Source of the DNA: Chitinophaga caeni
GTDB lineage: Bacteria > Bacteroidota > Bacteroidia > Chitinophagales > Chitinophagaceae
Direction of reading: 5' to 3'
DNA length: 64,000 nucleotides
Assembly: GCF_002557795.1 (NCBI RefSeq)
Contig: NZ_CP023777.1
Location: 868,001-932,000, forward strand
Shown: one piece after another, positions 44,074 to 54,759 of the stretch
Layout: every line of letters begins with the position of its first letter
Numbering within the stretch: position 1 is the first letter of the stretch
Notes under the pieces: model-generated
The model's database searches: none
Seen by the model: only the letters and a program-made list of their open reading frames with translations
Told to the model about the DNA's origin: nothing
Made by a program: the position numbers and the translations under genes

Positions 44074-44760
44074 TTAATGATCGCCCCCGCTAAATATTCT
44101 TTTGAGCAAACCCGGTTTCGTATGATCTTTTTCAAGGAAGAGGAACGCCACATCTGCTGCGCAACGACCTAAATCGGTTGAATCTAACCCATTATAATAC
44201 CCCCTGATATAGCGGTTCTTATCCAGTACGATCAGCTTCTCGCTATGTATAAAATCATTGGGGCCACCATCACCTTCCGTAGCTGAAACAAAAAGTTCAT
44301 GACGGGCCAAGTCATATATTTCCTGTTTACTTCCTGTCATTAACCACCAGTTTCCGGGATCGATATCGAAATGATCCGCGTAACGCTTCAATTGCGAAAC
44401 ACTATCCCTTACCGGATCAACGGAAAGCGAAAGAAACTGTACCAGCGTATCGTTTTTAACGAAAGCATCCTGTAGTGATTTGATATTCTTAGTTAATTTC
44501 GGACAAACTACCGGGCAATGGGTAAAGAATAAATTCACTACTACGATTTTCCCATCGAGATCATCAAGGCTTACCTGCTGACCTAGTTGGTTGGTTAATT
44601 GGAAATTTTTGACTTGATGATATACCGTATCGTAAGTAGTCTTACCGTCTTTAAAAACAGTATCCACACCTTCGGCAACGTAATACCTCGGTATGGATAC
44701 AATATTTTTACTGTAATGATCTACTATCAAAAACCCCACAAGTGGCACCAATATGGCCAA
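44074..44760 (-). CDS. SCO family copper chaperone for cytochrome oxidase
   Basis: A thioredoxin-like, membrane-anchored protein that delivers copper to the CuA site. The copper-binding CxxxC is in FFTHCPVVCPKL and the distal His in DFIHSEKLIV. The only conventional start is TTG 44760, which cuts into the anchor helix; in the same frame the sequence upstream reads SKRALIGVALA immediately after an ATC at 44788-44790, with ATT codons at 44812-44817. A non-standard start is therefore likely. It follows subunit IV and precedes DUF420 in the oxidase cluster. Confidence 0.9.
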   Translation of the reverse strand: MAILVPLVGFLIVDHYSKNIVSIPRYYVAEGVDTVFKDGKTTYDTVYHQVKNFQLTNQLGQQVSLDDLDGKIVVVNLFFTHCPVVCPKLTKNIKSLQDAFVKNDTLVQFLSLSVDPVRDSVSQLKRYADHFDIDPGNWWLMTGSKQEIYDLARHELFVSATEGDGGPNDFIHSEKLIVLDKNRYIRGYYNGLDSTDLGRCAADVAFLFLEKDHTKPGLLKRIFSGGDH

Positions 44761-44822
44761 CGCAACCCCTATTAAAGCACGTTTTGAGATGACAGTAAAA
44801 TTTAAGTTTACAATAATTCCAT

Positions 44823-45236
44823 TTAGTGATGAGCGCCATGTGCCGGGGCAGCAGGAGCTTCTACAGCAGCCGGGGTACCGGGCGCTAAATCTTTACGAAG
44901 GTTTTTCCAAGCATCTCCCTCATATAAGAACGCGATGATAAACCATACGAAAAGCAACAAAGGCATAATAATCGTCATAATCAGATTTTTCACTTCATGA
45001 CCTAAGTGCATAAATTCATCCACGATGAAGTATGCTTTAAACAAGGTCATGATGATGAAGAAACCATTTAAAATCCATCTTGCAGGCCAATGGTATTCCA
45101 AGTGAATAAATGCGAAAACGATTTCCACGATAGTGATAGCTAATAAGATCCAGAAAGTTTTCCAGATCGTCTTAGTAGACTTATCTTGCGGTGCGTGACG
45201 ATAAATCAGTTCTTCTGATGTATGTTCCATGCTCAT
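44823..45236 (-). CDS. Cytochrome c oxidase subunit IV-type protein
   Basis: A 137-residue protein with three transmembrane helices (TFWILLAITIVEIVFAFI; NGFFIIMTLFKAYFIVDEFMHLGHE; IMTIIMPLLLFVWFIIAFLYEGD), the prokaryotic COX4/CyoD pattern. The C-terminus is Ala/Pro-rich and ends in His-Gly-Ala-His-His. It lies 75 bp behind a subunit III gene in the cta cluster. The role of subunit IV is structural or assembly-related. Confidence 0.88.
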   Translation of the reverse strand: MSMEHTSEELIYRHAPQDKSTKTIWKTFWILLAITIVEIVFAFIHLEYHWPARWILNGFFIIMTLFKAYFIVDEFMHLGHEVKNLIMTIIMPLLLFVWFIIAFLYEGDAWKNLRKDLAPGTPAAVEAPAAPAHGAHH

Positions 45237-45311
45237 ATAAAGTTCAAATAAGTTCTAAAAATTCTTTTCAATACCTAAAGCTTTCGCTTTTAGGTGAATG
45301 CAGGTCAAGGT

Positions 45312-45989
45312 TTAGAGCAAATAGAAACAGGTGAATACGAATACCCAAACTAAATCTACAAAGTGCCAGTATAAACCAACTTTCTCAACCATTTCATAAT
45401 GCCCCCTATGCTCGTACGTACCTTTCAATACATTGATCAGAACGATGATATTCAAGATCACACCGGAAGTTACGTGCAAACCGTGGAAACCGGTAATGGT
45501 AAAGAAGAAATCTGTAAAGTTAGAGTTGAGCGGACCAGTACCATCAATGTTAACAAATGGATTACTTCCCCACCAAGCACCTTGATGGTGTAAGTGTGTC
45601 CATTCCCAAGCTTGGCAGCTCAAGAAAGCAATACCACCTACGATAGTCAAAGAAAGCCATTTAACAACTTGTTTCTTGTCCATGAACTTACCGGCATGTA
45701 CAGCCAATACCATGGTCACGGAACTCATGATCAAGATGAAGGTCATCAAGCTCACGAATACGAGTGGCATATGAGCCTCACCCATTAATGGGAAGGAATG
45801 GAAAACTTCGTTAGGGTCAGGCCATGAGGTGTTGGAAAAACGAACTGTACCGTATGAGATCAGTAATGCGCCAAATGTAAACGCATCCGACATCAGGAAA
45901 TACCACATCATCAACTTTCCATAGCTCACGTTAAAGGGAGAATATCCCCCGGCCCACCATTTTTTCTTCGCTGTTACTGCTGATTCCAT
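45312..45989 (-). CDS. Cytochrome c oxidase subunit III
   Basis: A 225-residue protein with five transmembrane helices, the last containing LYWHFVDLVWVFVFTCFYLL, the family's C-terminal signature. WEWTHLHHQGAWWGSNPF and ITGFHGLHVTSG are further family marks. It is shorter than the seven-helix mitochondrial form, as usual for this group. A second subunit III-like gene lies just upstream (46046-46609), so the two may form a pair. Confidence 0.92.
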   Translation of the reverse strand: MESAVTAKKKWWAGGYSPFNVSYGKLMMWYFLMSDAFTFGALLISYGTVRFSNTSWPDPNEVFHSFPLMGEAHMPLVFVSLMTFILIMSSVTMVLAVHAGKFMDKKQVVKWLSLTIVGGIAFLSCQAWEWTHLHHQGAWWGSNPFVNIDGTGPLNSNFTDFFFTITGFHGLHVTSGVILNIIVLINVLKGTYEHRGHYEMVEKVGLYWHFVDLVWVFVFTCFYLL

Positions 45990-46045
45990 TTGTATTATTT
46001 GTGAATTTTAGCTTCTTAAATTGATTTAAATCCTAATTCCGGATC

Positions 46046-46609
46046 TTATCTAGCCAAAGTTAAAAAGATCAATAAATATATCCAGAGTCCGTCCACGAAA
46101 TGCCAATAAGTTGCAACAATTTCTATCGGAACAGGATTATAACTTTTCACTTTCGTATTAAAGGCCCTCAAAAAAATCACCGTTAATGCTACAATTCCGC
46201 CCAAAACGTGCAAAATGTGCATCCCCAGGATCACGTAAATGAACGAGGCGGAAGCCGGTCCATCCAAGGGCAGGTTGCGATCATACATCTCCTTGAATCC
46301 CAGGTATTGACAGATGATAAAAGCGAAACCTAAAATAGCCGTGATCGTGATCAATAACTTGTATTGAGTTAAATTCCTCGCCTTGAATTGACGCATGGCT
46401 AATTGGATCGTCAAACTACTGATCAATATAAAAGCTGTTGACAACCAAAAGATATGCGGCAATTCGAATGCTTGCCAGTTGGCTTGAGTCCTTTTCACCA
46501 CGTAAGCACTCGTGAATGCTACGAACATCATCACGATGCTGCCCATTGCAATCCACAAAGAGTATTTATGCGGGTGGATTTTATTCCTTTGTACACTCAT
46601 TGTCGCCAT
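46046..46609 (-). CDS. Heme-copper oxidase subunit III-like protein
   Basis: A 187-residue protein with five hydrophobic helices, ending VEIVATYWHFVDGLWIYLLIFLTLAR, again the subunit III signature; ILGMHILHVLGGIVALTVIF is the equivalent of the conserved HGLHV segment. It is a shorter paralogue of the neighbouring subunit III. Two tandem subunit III genes are common in Bacteroidota cta clusters. It begins 10 bp after the ctaB stop. Confidence 0.9.
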   Translation of the reverse strand: MATMSVQRNKIHPHKYSLWIAMGSIVMMFVAFTSAYVVKRTQANWQAFELPHIFWLSTAFILISSLTIQLAMRQFKARNLTQYKLLITITAILGFAFIICQYLGFKEMYDRNLPLDGPASASFIYVILGMHILHVLGGIVALTVIFLRAFNTKVKSYNPVPIEIVATYWHFVDGLWIYLLIFLTLAR

Positions 46610-46619
46610 CTCCTCAATT

Positions 46620-47519
46620 TTATAGTTTATCGGCCAAAATAGCCAAGAATGTTACTGCTAAGTAAATATAAGAACCGAACATTAATCTCCTAGCTGATGG
46701 TACATCAGCATTCTTCACCAACATTACCGCGCGGTACAGGTAAAACAGGCCTGCCAAGATCGTAACAACTGCGCCAATTGCACCTGACAATTTCAAGAAA
46801 TATGGCGCAACGCCCGCAGGTATCAACAATAATGTATATAATGTTGACTGGATCGCGATATACCTGCTTGGTCCTGTCCCTGCCGGTAATAGTTTAAACC
46901 CGGCCTTGGTATAATCATTATGTGCAACCCAAGCAATAGCCCAAAAATGCGGGAACTGCCATAAAAATTGGATGGCAAACATAGCCCAACCACCTTCAGA
47001 GAACTCCCCGGCGCCTGCAACCCAACCGATTAACGGAGGTAATGCTCCCGGTATAGCCCCGATAAATACCGCGAATGAATTCCATTTTTTCCAAGGAGTA
47101 TAAACGAAGCCGTATAAAACCAAGGAAAGCAAACTCAAGCCGGCACTTAACCAGTTGAAAACGAGTCCCATTACCAAGATTCCAGCAATACCGGTAATAA
47201 AAGCCAATATGCTGGCTTCCGTTACCGATACCCGTCCTGCAGGTAAGGGGCGGTTGGCAGTACGGGCCATCAGTTTATCAGAGTCCCGCTCAATGATCTG
47301 GTTCACGATGCTTCCCGAACCGGATACCAAGATACCTCCCAAGAATAATAAAAGAACTTCTACCAGTGTAAATTCCACCCCGGGCACCAACAAATAACTC
47401 ACAACACAGGAGAAAACTACCAAAAAAGTAAGTGTGAACTTCATTAATTGGAAGTAATCTTTAGCCCGGCTTGCTACTGCATATGATACAGACAATTTTA
47501 TGGAATTTTCTTGTAACAT
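46620..47519 (-). CDS. ctaB: Protoheme IX farnesyltransferase (heme O synthase)
   Basis: A 299-residue UbiA-type prenyltransferase with about nine membrane helices that attaches a farnesyl group to heme b, making heme O. Signature regions: NQIIERDSDKLMARTANRPLPAGRVS (Asp-rich motif with RTxxRPLP) and AHNDYTKAGFKLLPAGTG (second motif). It sits within the oxidase cluster between ctaD and the subunit III genes, consistent with supplying heme to CtaD. No heme A synthase gene is in the window. Confidence 0.94.
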   Translation of the reverse strand: MLQENSIKLSVSYAVASRAKDYFQLMKFTLTFLVVFSCVVSYLLVPGVEFTLVEVLLLFLGGILVSGSGSIVNQIIERDSDKLMARTANRPLPAGRVSVTEASILAFITGIAGILVMGLVFNWLSAGLSLLSLVLYGFVYTPWKKWNSFAVFIGAIPGALPPLIGWVAGAGEFSEGGWAMFAIQFLWQFPHFWAIAWVAHNDYTKAGFKLLPAGTGPSRYIAIQSTLYTLLLIPAGVAPYFLKLSGAIGAVVTILAGLFYLYRAVMLVKNADVPSARRLMFGSYIYLAVTFLAILADKL

Positions 47520-47593
47520 TTTATTTCAAGATATGGGCCATGCTATGTTACATAGCCCATATTTCAAAGATTGTAATCCTACTTATGCAACAC

Positions 47594-49429
47594 CTAGTGA
47601 GCCGTTTCGTTCGGGCCCAGCGGCGTTGTTTGAAGAATAAAGTCTTTACCTTCTTCACCGCTCTCTTTACTATAGTCATACGGCCAACGGTGTACTTCCG
47701 GAATTTCTCCAGGCCAGTTGCCGTGCCCGGGTCTCAATGGAACCGTCCATTCCAAAGTAGTAGCGCCCCAAGGGTTCAAGCTAGTTACTTTACGACCTTT
47801 AAATATGCTGTAGAAGAAGTTAAATACGAACATCAATTGCGCCAAGAACACGATGATTACCACGGTTGAAATGAACTTGTTCAATTCTGCGAATTGCTTG
47901 AACGTTTCCCATGTAGCGTAATCATAATACCTACGTGGCATACCTGCAATACCTTCGTAGTGCATAGGCCAGAAGATCAGGTAAGCGCCGACCAAAGTAA
48001 TCCAGAAGTGCATGTAAGACACGGTATTGTTCATATAGCGACCGTACATTTTCGGGAACCAATGGTAAATACCGGCGAACATACCGAAGAAGGCAGATAC
48101 ACCCATTACGATATGGAAGTGTGCAATTACGAAGTATGTATCGTGTAAGTGAATATCGATTGATGAGTTACCCAACCAGATACCCGTTAAACCACCGGAG
48201 ATGAAAGTACTTACGAAACCGATAGAGAACAAGGCAGCAGGGGTAAAGCGGATATTACCTCTCCAGATGGTCGTTAACCAGTTGAACACCTTGATCGCAG
48301 AAGGTATCGCGATCAGTAATGTCAACAATACGAATACTGAACCTAATAAGGGGTTAAGACCGGATACGAACATGTGGTGCGCCCAAACCAAGAAAGCCAG
48401 GAGCACGATCGCGAACATGGAGCCCACCATCGCGAGGTAACCGAAGATCGGTTTGCGGGAGTTAACCGCCAAGATCTCGGACACCATACCCATCGCGGGA
48501 AGGATAATGATATATACCTCAGGGTGACCCAAGAACCAGAATAAGTGTTGATATAATATAGCGGAACCACCTTCGTTAGACAATGCTTTACCGGCCACGA
48601 ATAATTCAGACAGGTAGAAGCTTGTACCGAAGTGACGGTCGAATATCAATAATACGAAACCGGAAACCAATACAGGGAAAGACAACACACCTAATACAGC
48701 GGTGAAGAACAATGCCCAGATAGTCAACGGCAGCTTGGTCATGCTCATACCTTTCGTACGCATATTCAAGATGGTAGAGATATAGTTCAAACTACCCAAT
48801 AAAGAAGACACAACGAATAGGGTCATGGCTATTAACCAGAGATCCATACCTATTTTCGAACCGATAGAGGCATCCCCCAAAGCACTTAACGGCGGGTAAG
48901 AAGTCCAACCACCCGAAGCAGGCCCTGTTTGTACAAATAAAGAGCTCATCATTACAACGCTAGCTATAAAGAAGAACCAATAGCTCAGCATATTCATGAA
49001 TGGTGATGCCATATCACGAGCGCCCACTTGTAAAGGGATCAGGAAGTTAGAGAATGTTCCACTCAAACCTGCTGTTAGTACAAAGAATATCAAGATGGTA
49101 CCATGCATAGTTACCAAGGCATAATATGCTTCCGGCGAAATTCTACCGCCTTCGGCCCAGTGCCCTAAAATGCTTTCCAACCATGGGAAAGTAGCATCAG
49201 GATAACCTAATTGCAAACGGAACAGTACAGAAAAAAATGCACCGATGATAGCCCAAATAATACCTGTTACCAAGAATTGTTTTGCGATCATCTTGTGATC
49301 CATACTGAAGATATACTTCGATATGAAGGACTCTTCATGATGGTGATCGTGGCCGTGGCCATTGTGATCGTGTGCTATTGCACCATGCATTACCTCTTGT
49401 TGACTGTGCAATGTTGCGTCGTTACTCAT
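47594..49429 (-). CDS. ctaD: Cytochrome c oxidase subunit I
   Basis: A 611-residue catalytic subunit with about 12 transmembrane helices. It binds heme and CuB; key segments are TMHGTILIFFVLTAG (heme His), WFLGHPEVYIIILPAMG (CuB His, crosslinked Tyr, and D-channel Glu of the A1 type), WAHHMFVSG (CuB His pair) and HFHIVMGVSAFFG (heme ligands). The N-terminus is unusual in being His-rich: AHDHNGHGHDHHHEES before the first helix. Gene order is actF-ctaC-ctaD-ctaB. Confidence 0.96.
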   Translation of the reverse strand: MSNDATLHSQQEVMHGAIAHDHNGHGHDHHHEESFISKYIFSMDHKMIAKQFLVTGIIWAIIGAFFSVLFRLQLGYPDATFPWLESILGHWAEGGRISPEAYYALVTMHGTILIFFVLTAGLSGTFSNFLIPLQVGARDMASPFMNMLSYWFFFIASVVMMSSLFVQTGPASGGWTSYPPLSALGDASIGSKIGMDLWLIAMTLFVVSSLLGSLNYISTILNMRTKGMSMTKLPLTIWALFFTAVLGVLSFPVLVSGFVLLIFDRHFGTSFYLSELFVAGKALSNEGGSAILYQHLFWFLGHPEVYIIILPAMGMVSEILAVNSRKPIFGYLAMVGSMFAIVLLAFLVWAHHMFVSGLNPLLGSVFVLLTLLIAIPSAIKVFNWLTTIWRGNIRFTPAALFSIGFVSTFISGGLTGIWLGNSSIDIHLHDTYFVIAHFHIVMGVSAFFGMFAGIYHWFPKMYGRYMNNTVSYMHFWITLVGAYLIFWPMHYEGIAGMPRRYYDYATWETFKQFAELNKFISTVVIIVFLAQLMFVFNFFYSIFKGRKVTSLNPWGATTLEWTVPLRPGHGNWPGEIPEVHRWPYDYSKESGEEGKDFILQTTPLGPNETAH

Positions 49430-49532
49430 AATCGGTTCTGTTTATTGTTCGCCAAAAACGCGGTAATATCGTTGTTGGCAATTATTGCATTGAATTATTT
49501 TAATCTCCGTCAAAAACTTATCAATCACGAAT

Positions 49533-50579
49533 TTACTTTACCGGCGTAGCATCAGCGGTTAATTTCGAAGTGCTATCTGCTGCGGCGGCCGGTGCGGCTG
49601 GAGTCTCATCAGCATGTGCTAAGCTATATTGAGACTTCTGAGCGGCGGTCCATTTATCAAATTCTTCCTGTGTTTCAACCACGATGTTCGCTTTCATGGA
49701 ATAGTGACCACTGCCGCACATCTGGTCGCAAGAGATTTCATAAACGAAATCAGGATTACCTGTTTTCTTCTTCATCTCTGCCGTAGTGAACTTAGGCGTA
49801 ATCCACATCGTAGTAGGAATACCGGGGACGGCATCCATTTTCATGCGGAAGTGCGCCAAACCTACATCATGTACAACATCACGGGAACCGATTACGAATT
49901 TCACCGGTTTGTTTACTACCAAGTGAACTTCAGTTGACATGAAATCATCTTTATTCAATTGATCATCCCAATCCTGGCCAACAGGGTTGTCGATATCATT
50001 GATTAATTTATAGTTCTTACGGCCAAATTGACCGTCATGCCCTGGATAGCGAATTAACCAGTTAAATTGCTTACCGGTAATTTCAACCACCATGGCATCT
50101 GCCGGAGCTTCGGAAGTGATATTCATCCAGTGCCTGATACCGTTCAATACCAGGACGGTCAAAGCGATTGCCGGAACCACTGTCCAAATTATTTCCATCA
50201 TATTATTATGAGGGAAGAAAGCGGCTTTACGACCACTTTTCTCCTGGTATTTGTATGCAAACCAAAAAAGTAATATTTGGGTGATCAAGAATACACCACC
50301 TGTCATCCAAAGCGTGGTTTTGATCATCGAATCAATCCCTTCGCCTTGCACGGAAGATGCTTCCGGTAACATTTTATCTTTCAATAAATCGTTACACCAC
50401 CATACTCCGATCAGTCCTAAGACCAGGAACACGATCATAAGGAAACCGTTAATACGGTTACTTTGCTCGCGCGTCTTCTTTTCTCCCTTCAGAATAGACA
50501 CATATTCACTAGCCTTCGAAATCTGGAAGATGACTACGAATATGAGGACAACAACTAAGACTGCTAAAAATCCTGACAT
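49533..50579 (-). CDS. ctaC: Cytochrome c oxidase subunit II
   Basis: A 348-residue subunit with three N-terminal hydrophobic helices (one more than the classical two) and a periplasmic cupredoxin domain. The CuA site is visible as DVGLAHFRMKMD (first His) and SCDQMCGSGHYSMKANIVV (two Cys, Glu/Gln position, His, Met). No fused cytochrome c domain, so the electron donor is probably a cytochrome c or the Act complex. The tail is Ala/Pro-rich. About 100 bp upstream of ctaD. Confidence 0.95.
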   Translation of the reverse strand: MSGFLAVLVVVLIFVVIFQISKASEYVSILKGEKKTREQSNRINGFLMIVFLVLGLIGVWWCNDLLKDKMLPEASSVQGEGIDSMIKTTLWMTGGVFLITQILLFWFAYKYQEKSGRKAAFFPHNNMMEIIWTVVPAIALTVLVLNGIRHWMNITSEAPADAMVVEITGKQFNWLIRYPGHDGQFGRKNYKLINDIDNPVGQDWDDQLNKDDFMSTEVHLVVNKPVKFVIGSRDVVHDVGLAHFRMKMDAVPGIPTTMWITPKFTTAEMKKKTGNPDFVYEISCDQMCGSGHYSMKANIVVETQEEFDKWTAAQKSQYSLAHADETPAAPAAAADSTSKLTADATPVK

Positions 50580-50644
50580 TGCTATTTGAAATAATTAAGT
50601 TATCTAATTGCGTTTGTTGTTTCTTAATAGTTTATCCAGCCATA

Positions 50645-51853
50645 TTAAGTATGGTGAATAATACTTTCCCTCAGGTAAGGGTGGTTCTTCGCCGTTAACG
50701 GTGCTTTAGCCAATTGACGGCCAGTCAGCAACATGATCAATCCAACGAAACCTACACCTAAACCTAATTCAAACCAAGGGAAGTGCAATTCGCCATTTTG
50801 AGTGCCGGGAGCAACCATTTGGAAGAAATCTACCCAGTGGCCAATCAAAATCAACACGGAAATAAACACTAAGGATGTATAGTTACGTTTAGTACTACGC
50901 TTCATTAAGTATAACAACGGAACGATAAAGTTCACGATCAAGTTCAGGAAGAACACCGGCCTGAATTCACCCCATACGCGTGGTTGGAAGTAGATTGTTT
51001 CTTCAGGTAAGTTTGCATACCAAATCAACATGTATTGAGAGAACCACAAGTAAGTCCAGAATATACTGAAGGCAAACAAGAATTTACCCAAGTCATGCAA
51101 ATGTTCTTCTGTTACGAATGGTAAATAACCCAACCTTTTCAGGTAAATCACGAAAAGCGTGATCAAGGCGATACCGGATACCCAAGTACTGGCAAATGTA
51201 TACCAGCTATACATAGTTGAGAACCAGTGCGCATCGATACTCATCAACCACAACCAAGGTGTAGTGGAACCAACGCTCAATGCAAATACTACTACGAACC
51301 CGGCGCACCATACGGTATTTCTCCAGATCAATTTCCTGCCCAATTCGGGGGTCATTGCCCAAGTATCTTCTTGTAATGAAAGGTTACGGATTTTAATAGT
51401 AAAGAAAGACCAGAGTGCTAAAGTAATAATTGTAGCTACCGTGAAGAAGGTAGGGTTTAAGAAGGCACTTTTCCAGGTAAGGATTTTATCGTGTTTTACG
51501 TGCTCGGCATCTACCCAGTGGTAAATATGATGTTGATCAGTAAATACGATCAGCATCAGGATCACGAAAGTAATCACTGCCAATACAGGTACTGCCATAG
51601 AAATCGCTTCCGGTACCCTGCGGAACGCAATCTGCCAACCACCATGAGCCATGGTAGTAACCGATAAGAAGAAGGTGCTTGCCAATGCTACCAAGGTAAA
51701 GAAGGTAACATTTTGCAAAAGTCCAGCCCAAATACGGGTGCTGTGTTCACCACTAAATGTGAATAAGCCGATCAATAAAGTCAGCAAGCCGATCCCTAAA
51801 AGCACGAAACTTATCGTTCTAAATCTTGCTGGTACTACAAATTGGTCTTTCAT
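50645..51853 (-). CDS. actF: Alternative complex III subunit ActF
   Basis: A 402-residue membrane protein with about ten helices, of the ActF type related to ActC/NrfD but diverged. Recognisable parts: WKSAFLNPTFFTVATIITLALWSFFTIKIR, SVGSTTPWLWLMSIDAHWFSTMYSWYTFASTWVSG and ILIGHWVDFFQMVAPG. In this quinol:cytochrome c/oxidase complex it forms part of the membrane arm. It lies after actE and before ctaC, linking the Act and Cta parts. Confidence 0.9.
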   Translation of the reverse strand: MKDQFVVPARFRTISFVLLGIGLLTLLIGLFTFSGEHSTRIWAGLLQNVTFFTLVALASTFFLSVTTMAHGGWQIAFRRVPEAISMAVPVLAVITFVILMLIVFTDQHHIYHWVDAEHVKHDKILTWKSAFLNPTFFTVATIITLALWSFFTIKIRNLSLQEDTWAMTPELGRKLIWRNTVWCAGFVVVFALSVGSTTPWLWLMSIDAHWFSTMYSWYTFASTWVSGIALITLFVIYLKRLGYLPFVTEEHLHDLGKFLFAFSIFWTYLWFSQYMLIWYANLPEETIYFQPRVWGEFRPVFFLNLIVNFIVPLLYLMKRSTKRNYTSLVFISVLILIGHWVDFFQMVAPGTQNGELHFPWFELGLGVGFVGLIMLLTGRQLAKAPLTAKNHPYLRESIIHHT

Positions 51854-51894
51854 TACTGTATATTAAAATACTTAATAGAAATACTGTTTAAAAA

Positions 51895-52491
51895 TTACTG
51901 CGCTGTAGCAGTTGAATCAGATCCGGAGGCTGCCGGTGCAGATTCCGGATGTTGAACGCTCTTAATATAAGCTATGACCTTCCAACGTTGCGTTTGGTCG
52001 AGCTGGCTAGCATAGCTACCCATCATGTTGAAACCGTAAGTAATAACATGGAAGATGCGTCCTTCGGTATAAGCGGCAACTTTGCCAGACAAGAAGTTGG
52101 CTGGAGCAGCTAATAATGGACCGGTTCCATCTTTATACAATGGACCGTTACCATCCAATTTTTGCCCGTGGCAAATTCCACAGTAAATATCGTACAAGCG
52201 CTTACCTTCTGTGATATCATCAGCTGTCAGCGTTAACGGATTCTTATGCAAATTCGCTTGTGCTGTATCTGCTTCTTTCAAATGGTAAGGCAACAATTCC
52301 CCTCTTTTCACAGTACCTTCCACTGGTTTCAAGCTAGCTAAATCTTTATTATAGAATTCATATGCGCGGGATTCGTACATATCAGGCATATAGATCCTAC
52401 CAGGCTTTCTGTGATCTGTACTACAAGCCGCGAGGAAAGTTCCACTTGCCAAAGCAGCTGCGATCAATATGTTGGAAGTCCTTTTCATCAA
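51895..52491 (-). CDS. actE: Alternative complex III cytochrome c subunit ActE
   Basis: A 198-residue lipoprotein (signal ending LAACSTDH) with one covalent heme site, CGICHGQ, and a likely Met ligand in FNMMGSYASQL. The segment RIYMPDMYESRAYEFY near the mature N-terminus is typical of ActE. The monoheme subunit receives electrons from ActA and passes them on to the oxidase. Confidence 0.92.
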   Translation of the reverse strand: MMKRTSNILIAAALASGTFLAACSTDHRKPGRIYMPDMYESRAYEFYNKDLASLKPVEGTVKRGELLPYHLKEADTAQANLHKNPLTLTADDITEGKRLYDIYCGICHGQKLDGNGPLYKDGTGPLLAAPANFLSGKVAAYTEGRIFHVITYGFNMMGSYASQLDQTQRWKVIAYIKSVQHPESAPAASGSDSTATAQ

Positions 52492-52531
52492 TTTATTTAT
52501 TACTTACTTTCTAGTCTTAATTGTTTATACA

Positions 52532-53116
52532 TTAAGCAGTTACTGCTTTTGAATAGAAGGTCTCTACTTTGTCAAATCTACCTATCCACCAGCCTGTTTC
52601 TGCTGTTTGCTCGTTGATCTCCTTAGCGCCTACGCTTGTCAAGAAGGCTTTCGCTTCTTCGGCATTAGCTTTCTCACTGATCTCGATCGCCATCACGAAT
52701 AGATCGTCTGTTTGACGGGGATGGAAAACGTGTTTCTTCACGAATGGAGCCAACTGGCAGAGATAACAAAAAGTAAGTACCATACCCACGGCGGCAAACA
52801 ATACGGTCAACTCGAAAGTAATCGGGATGAATGCCGGTAATGGGAAGTGAGGTTTACCACCGATGTTCATCGGCCAATCTGACGTAAACACCCAACTCAT
52901 AAAAGACAGTGCCGTAGTTGTACCGGTAATACCATAGATGAAGCCGGCAGTATGCAAGCTCGTTTCACGTAAACCCAAAGCATGATCTAATCCATGCACA
53001 GGGAAAGGCGTGTACACATCGTGTATTTTGTAACCAGCTGTTCTTACTTTCTTTACTGCTGGGAACAATACCGCCTCATCATCAAAGCAACCTACAACAA
53101 ATTTTTTTACAGCCAT
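52532..53116 (-). CDS. actD: Alternative complex III subunit ActD (DUF3341)
   Basis: A 194-residue protein with two central transmembrane helices (GFIYGITGTTTALSFMSWVF; LPAFIPITFELTVLFAAVGMVLTFCYL) and a C-terminal cytoplasmic domain, the DUF3341 pattern of ActD. It has no cofactor motif. Sits between actC and actE, 40 bp from actE. Confidence 0.92.
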   Translation of the reverse strand: MAVKKFVVGCFDDEAVLFPAVKKVRTAGYKIHDVYTPFPVHGLDHALGLRETSLHTAGFIYGITGTTTALSFMSWVFTSDWPMNIGGKPHFPLPAFIPITFELTVLFAAVGMVLTFCYLCQLAPFVKKHVFHPRQTDDLFVMAIEISEKANAEEAKAFLTSVGAKEINEQTAETGWWIGRFDKVETFYSKAVTA

Positions 53117-53208
53117 ATTATGATAAATTCAAATTCCTTGTAATACTGTTTATTCTTTTTACCCGGGTTTACCTCCTTCACAGGTTCAAACTCGAAACCC
53201 GATCTTAC

Positions 53209-54645
<1,437 letters not shown>

Positions 54646-54759
54646 AATGTTTTAAGCTTTTAGCCGGCAGTCCCCCACGGGCTTTTTACTTTTTTAAATC
54701 CTGTTCTCTTTCTTCAAAATGCAGCAAAGTACCGGAAGGGTACCTTGCCACGAATTATA

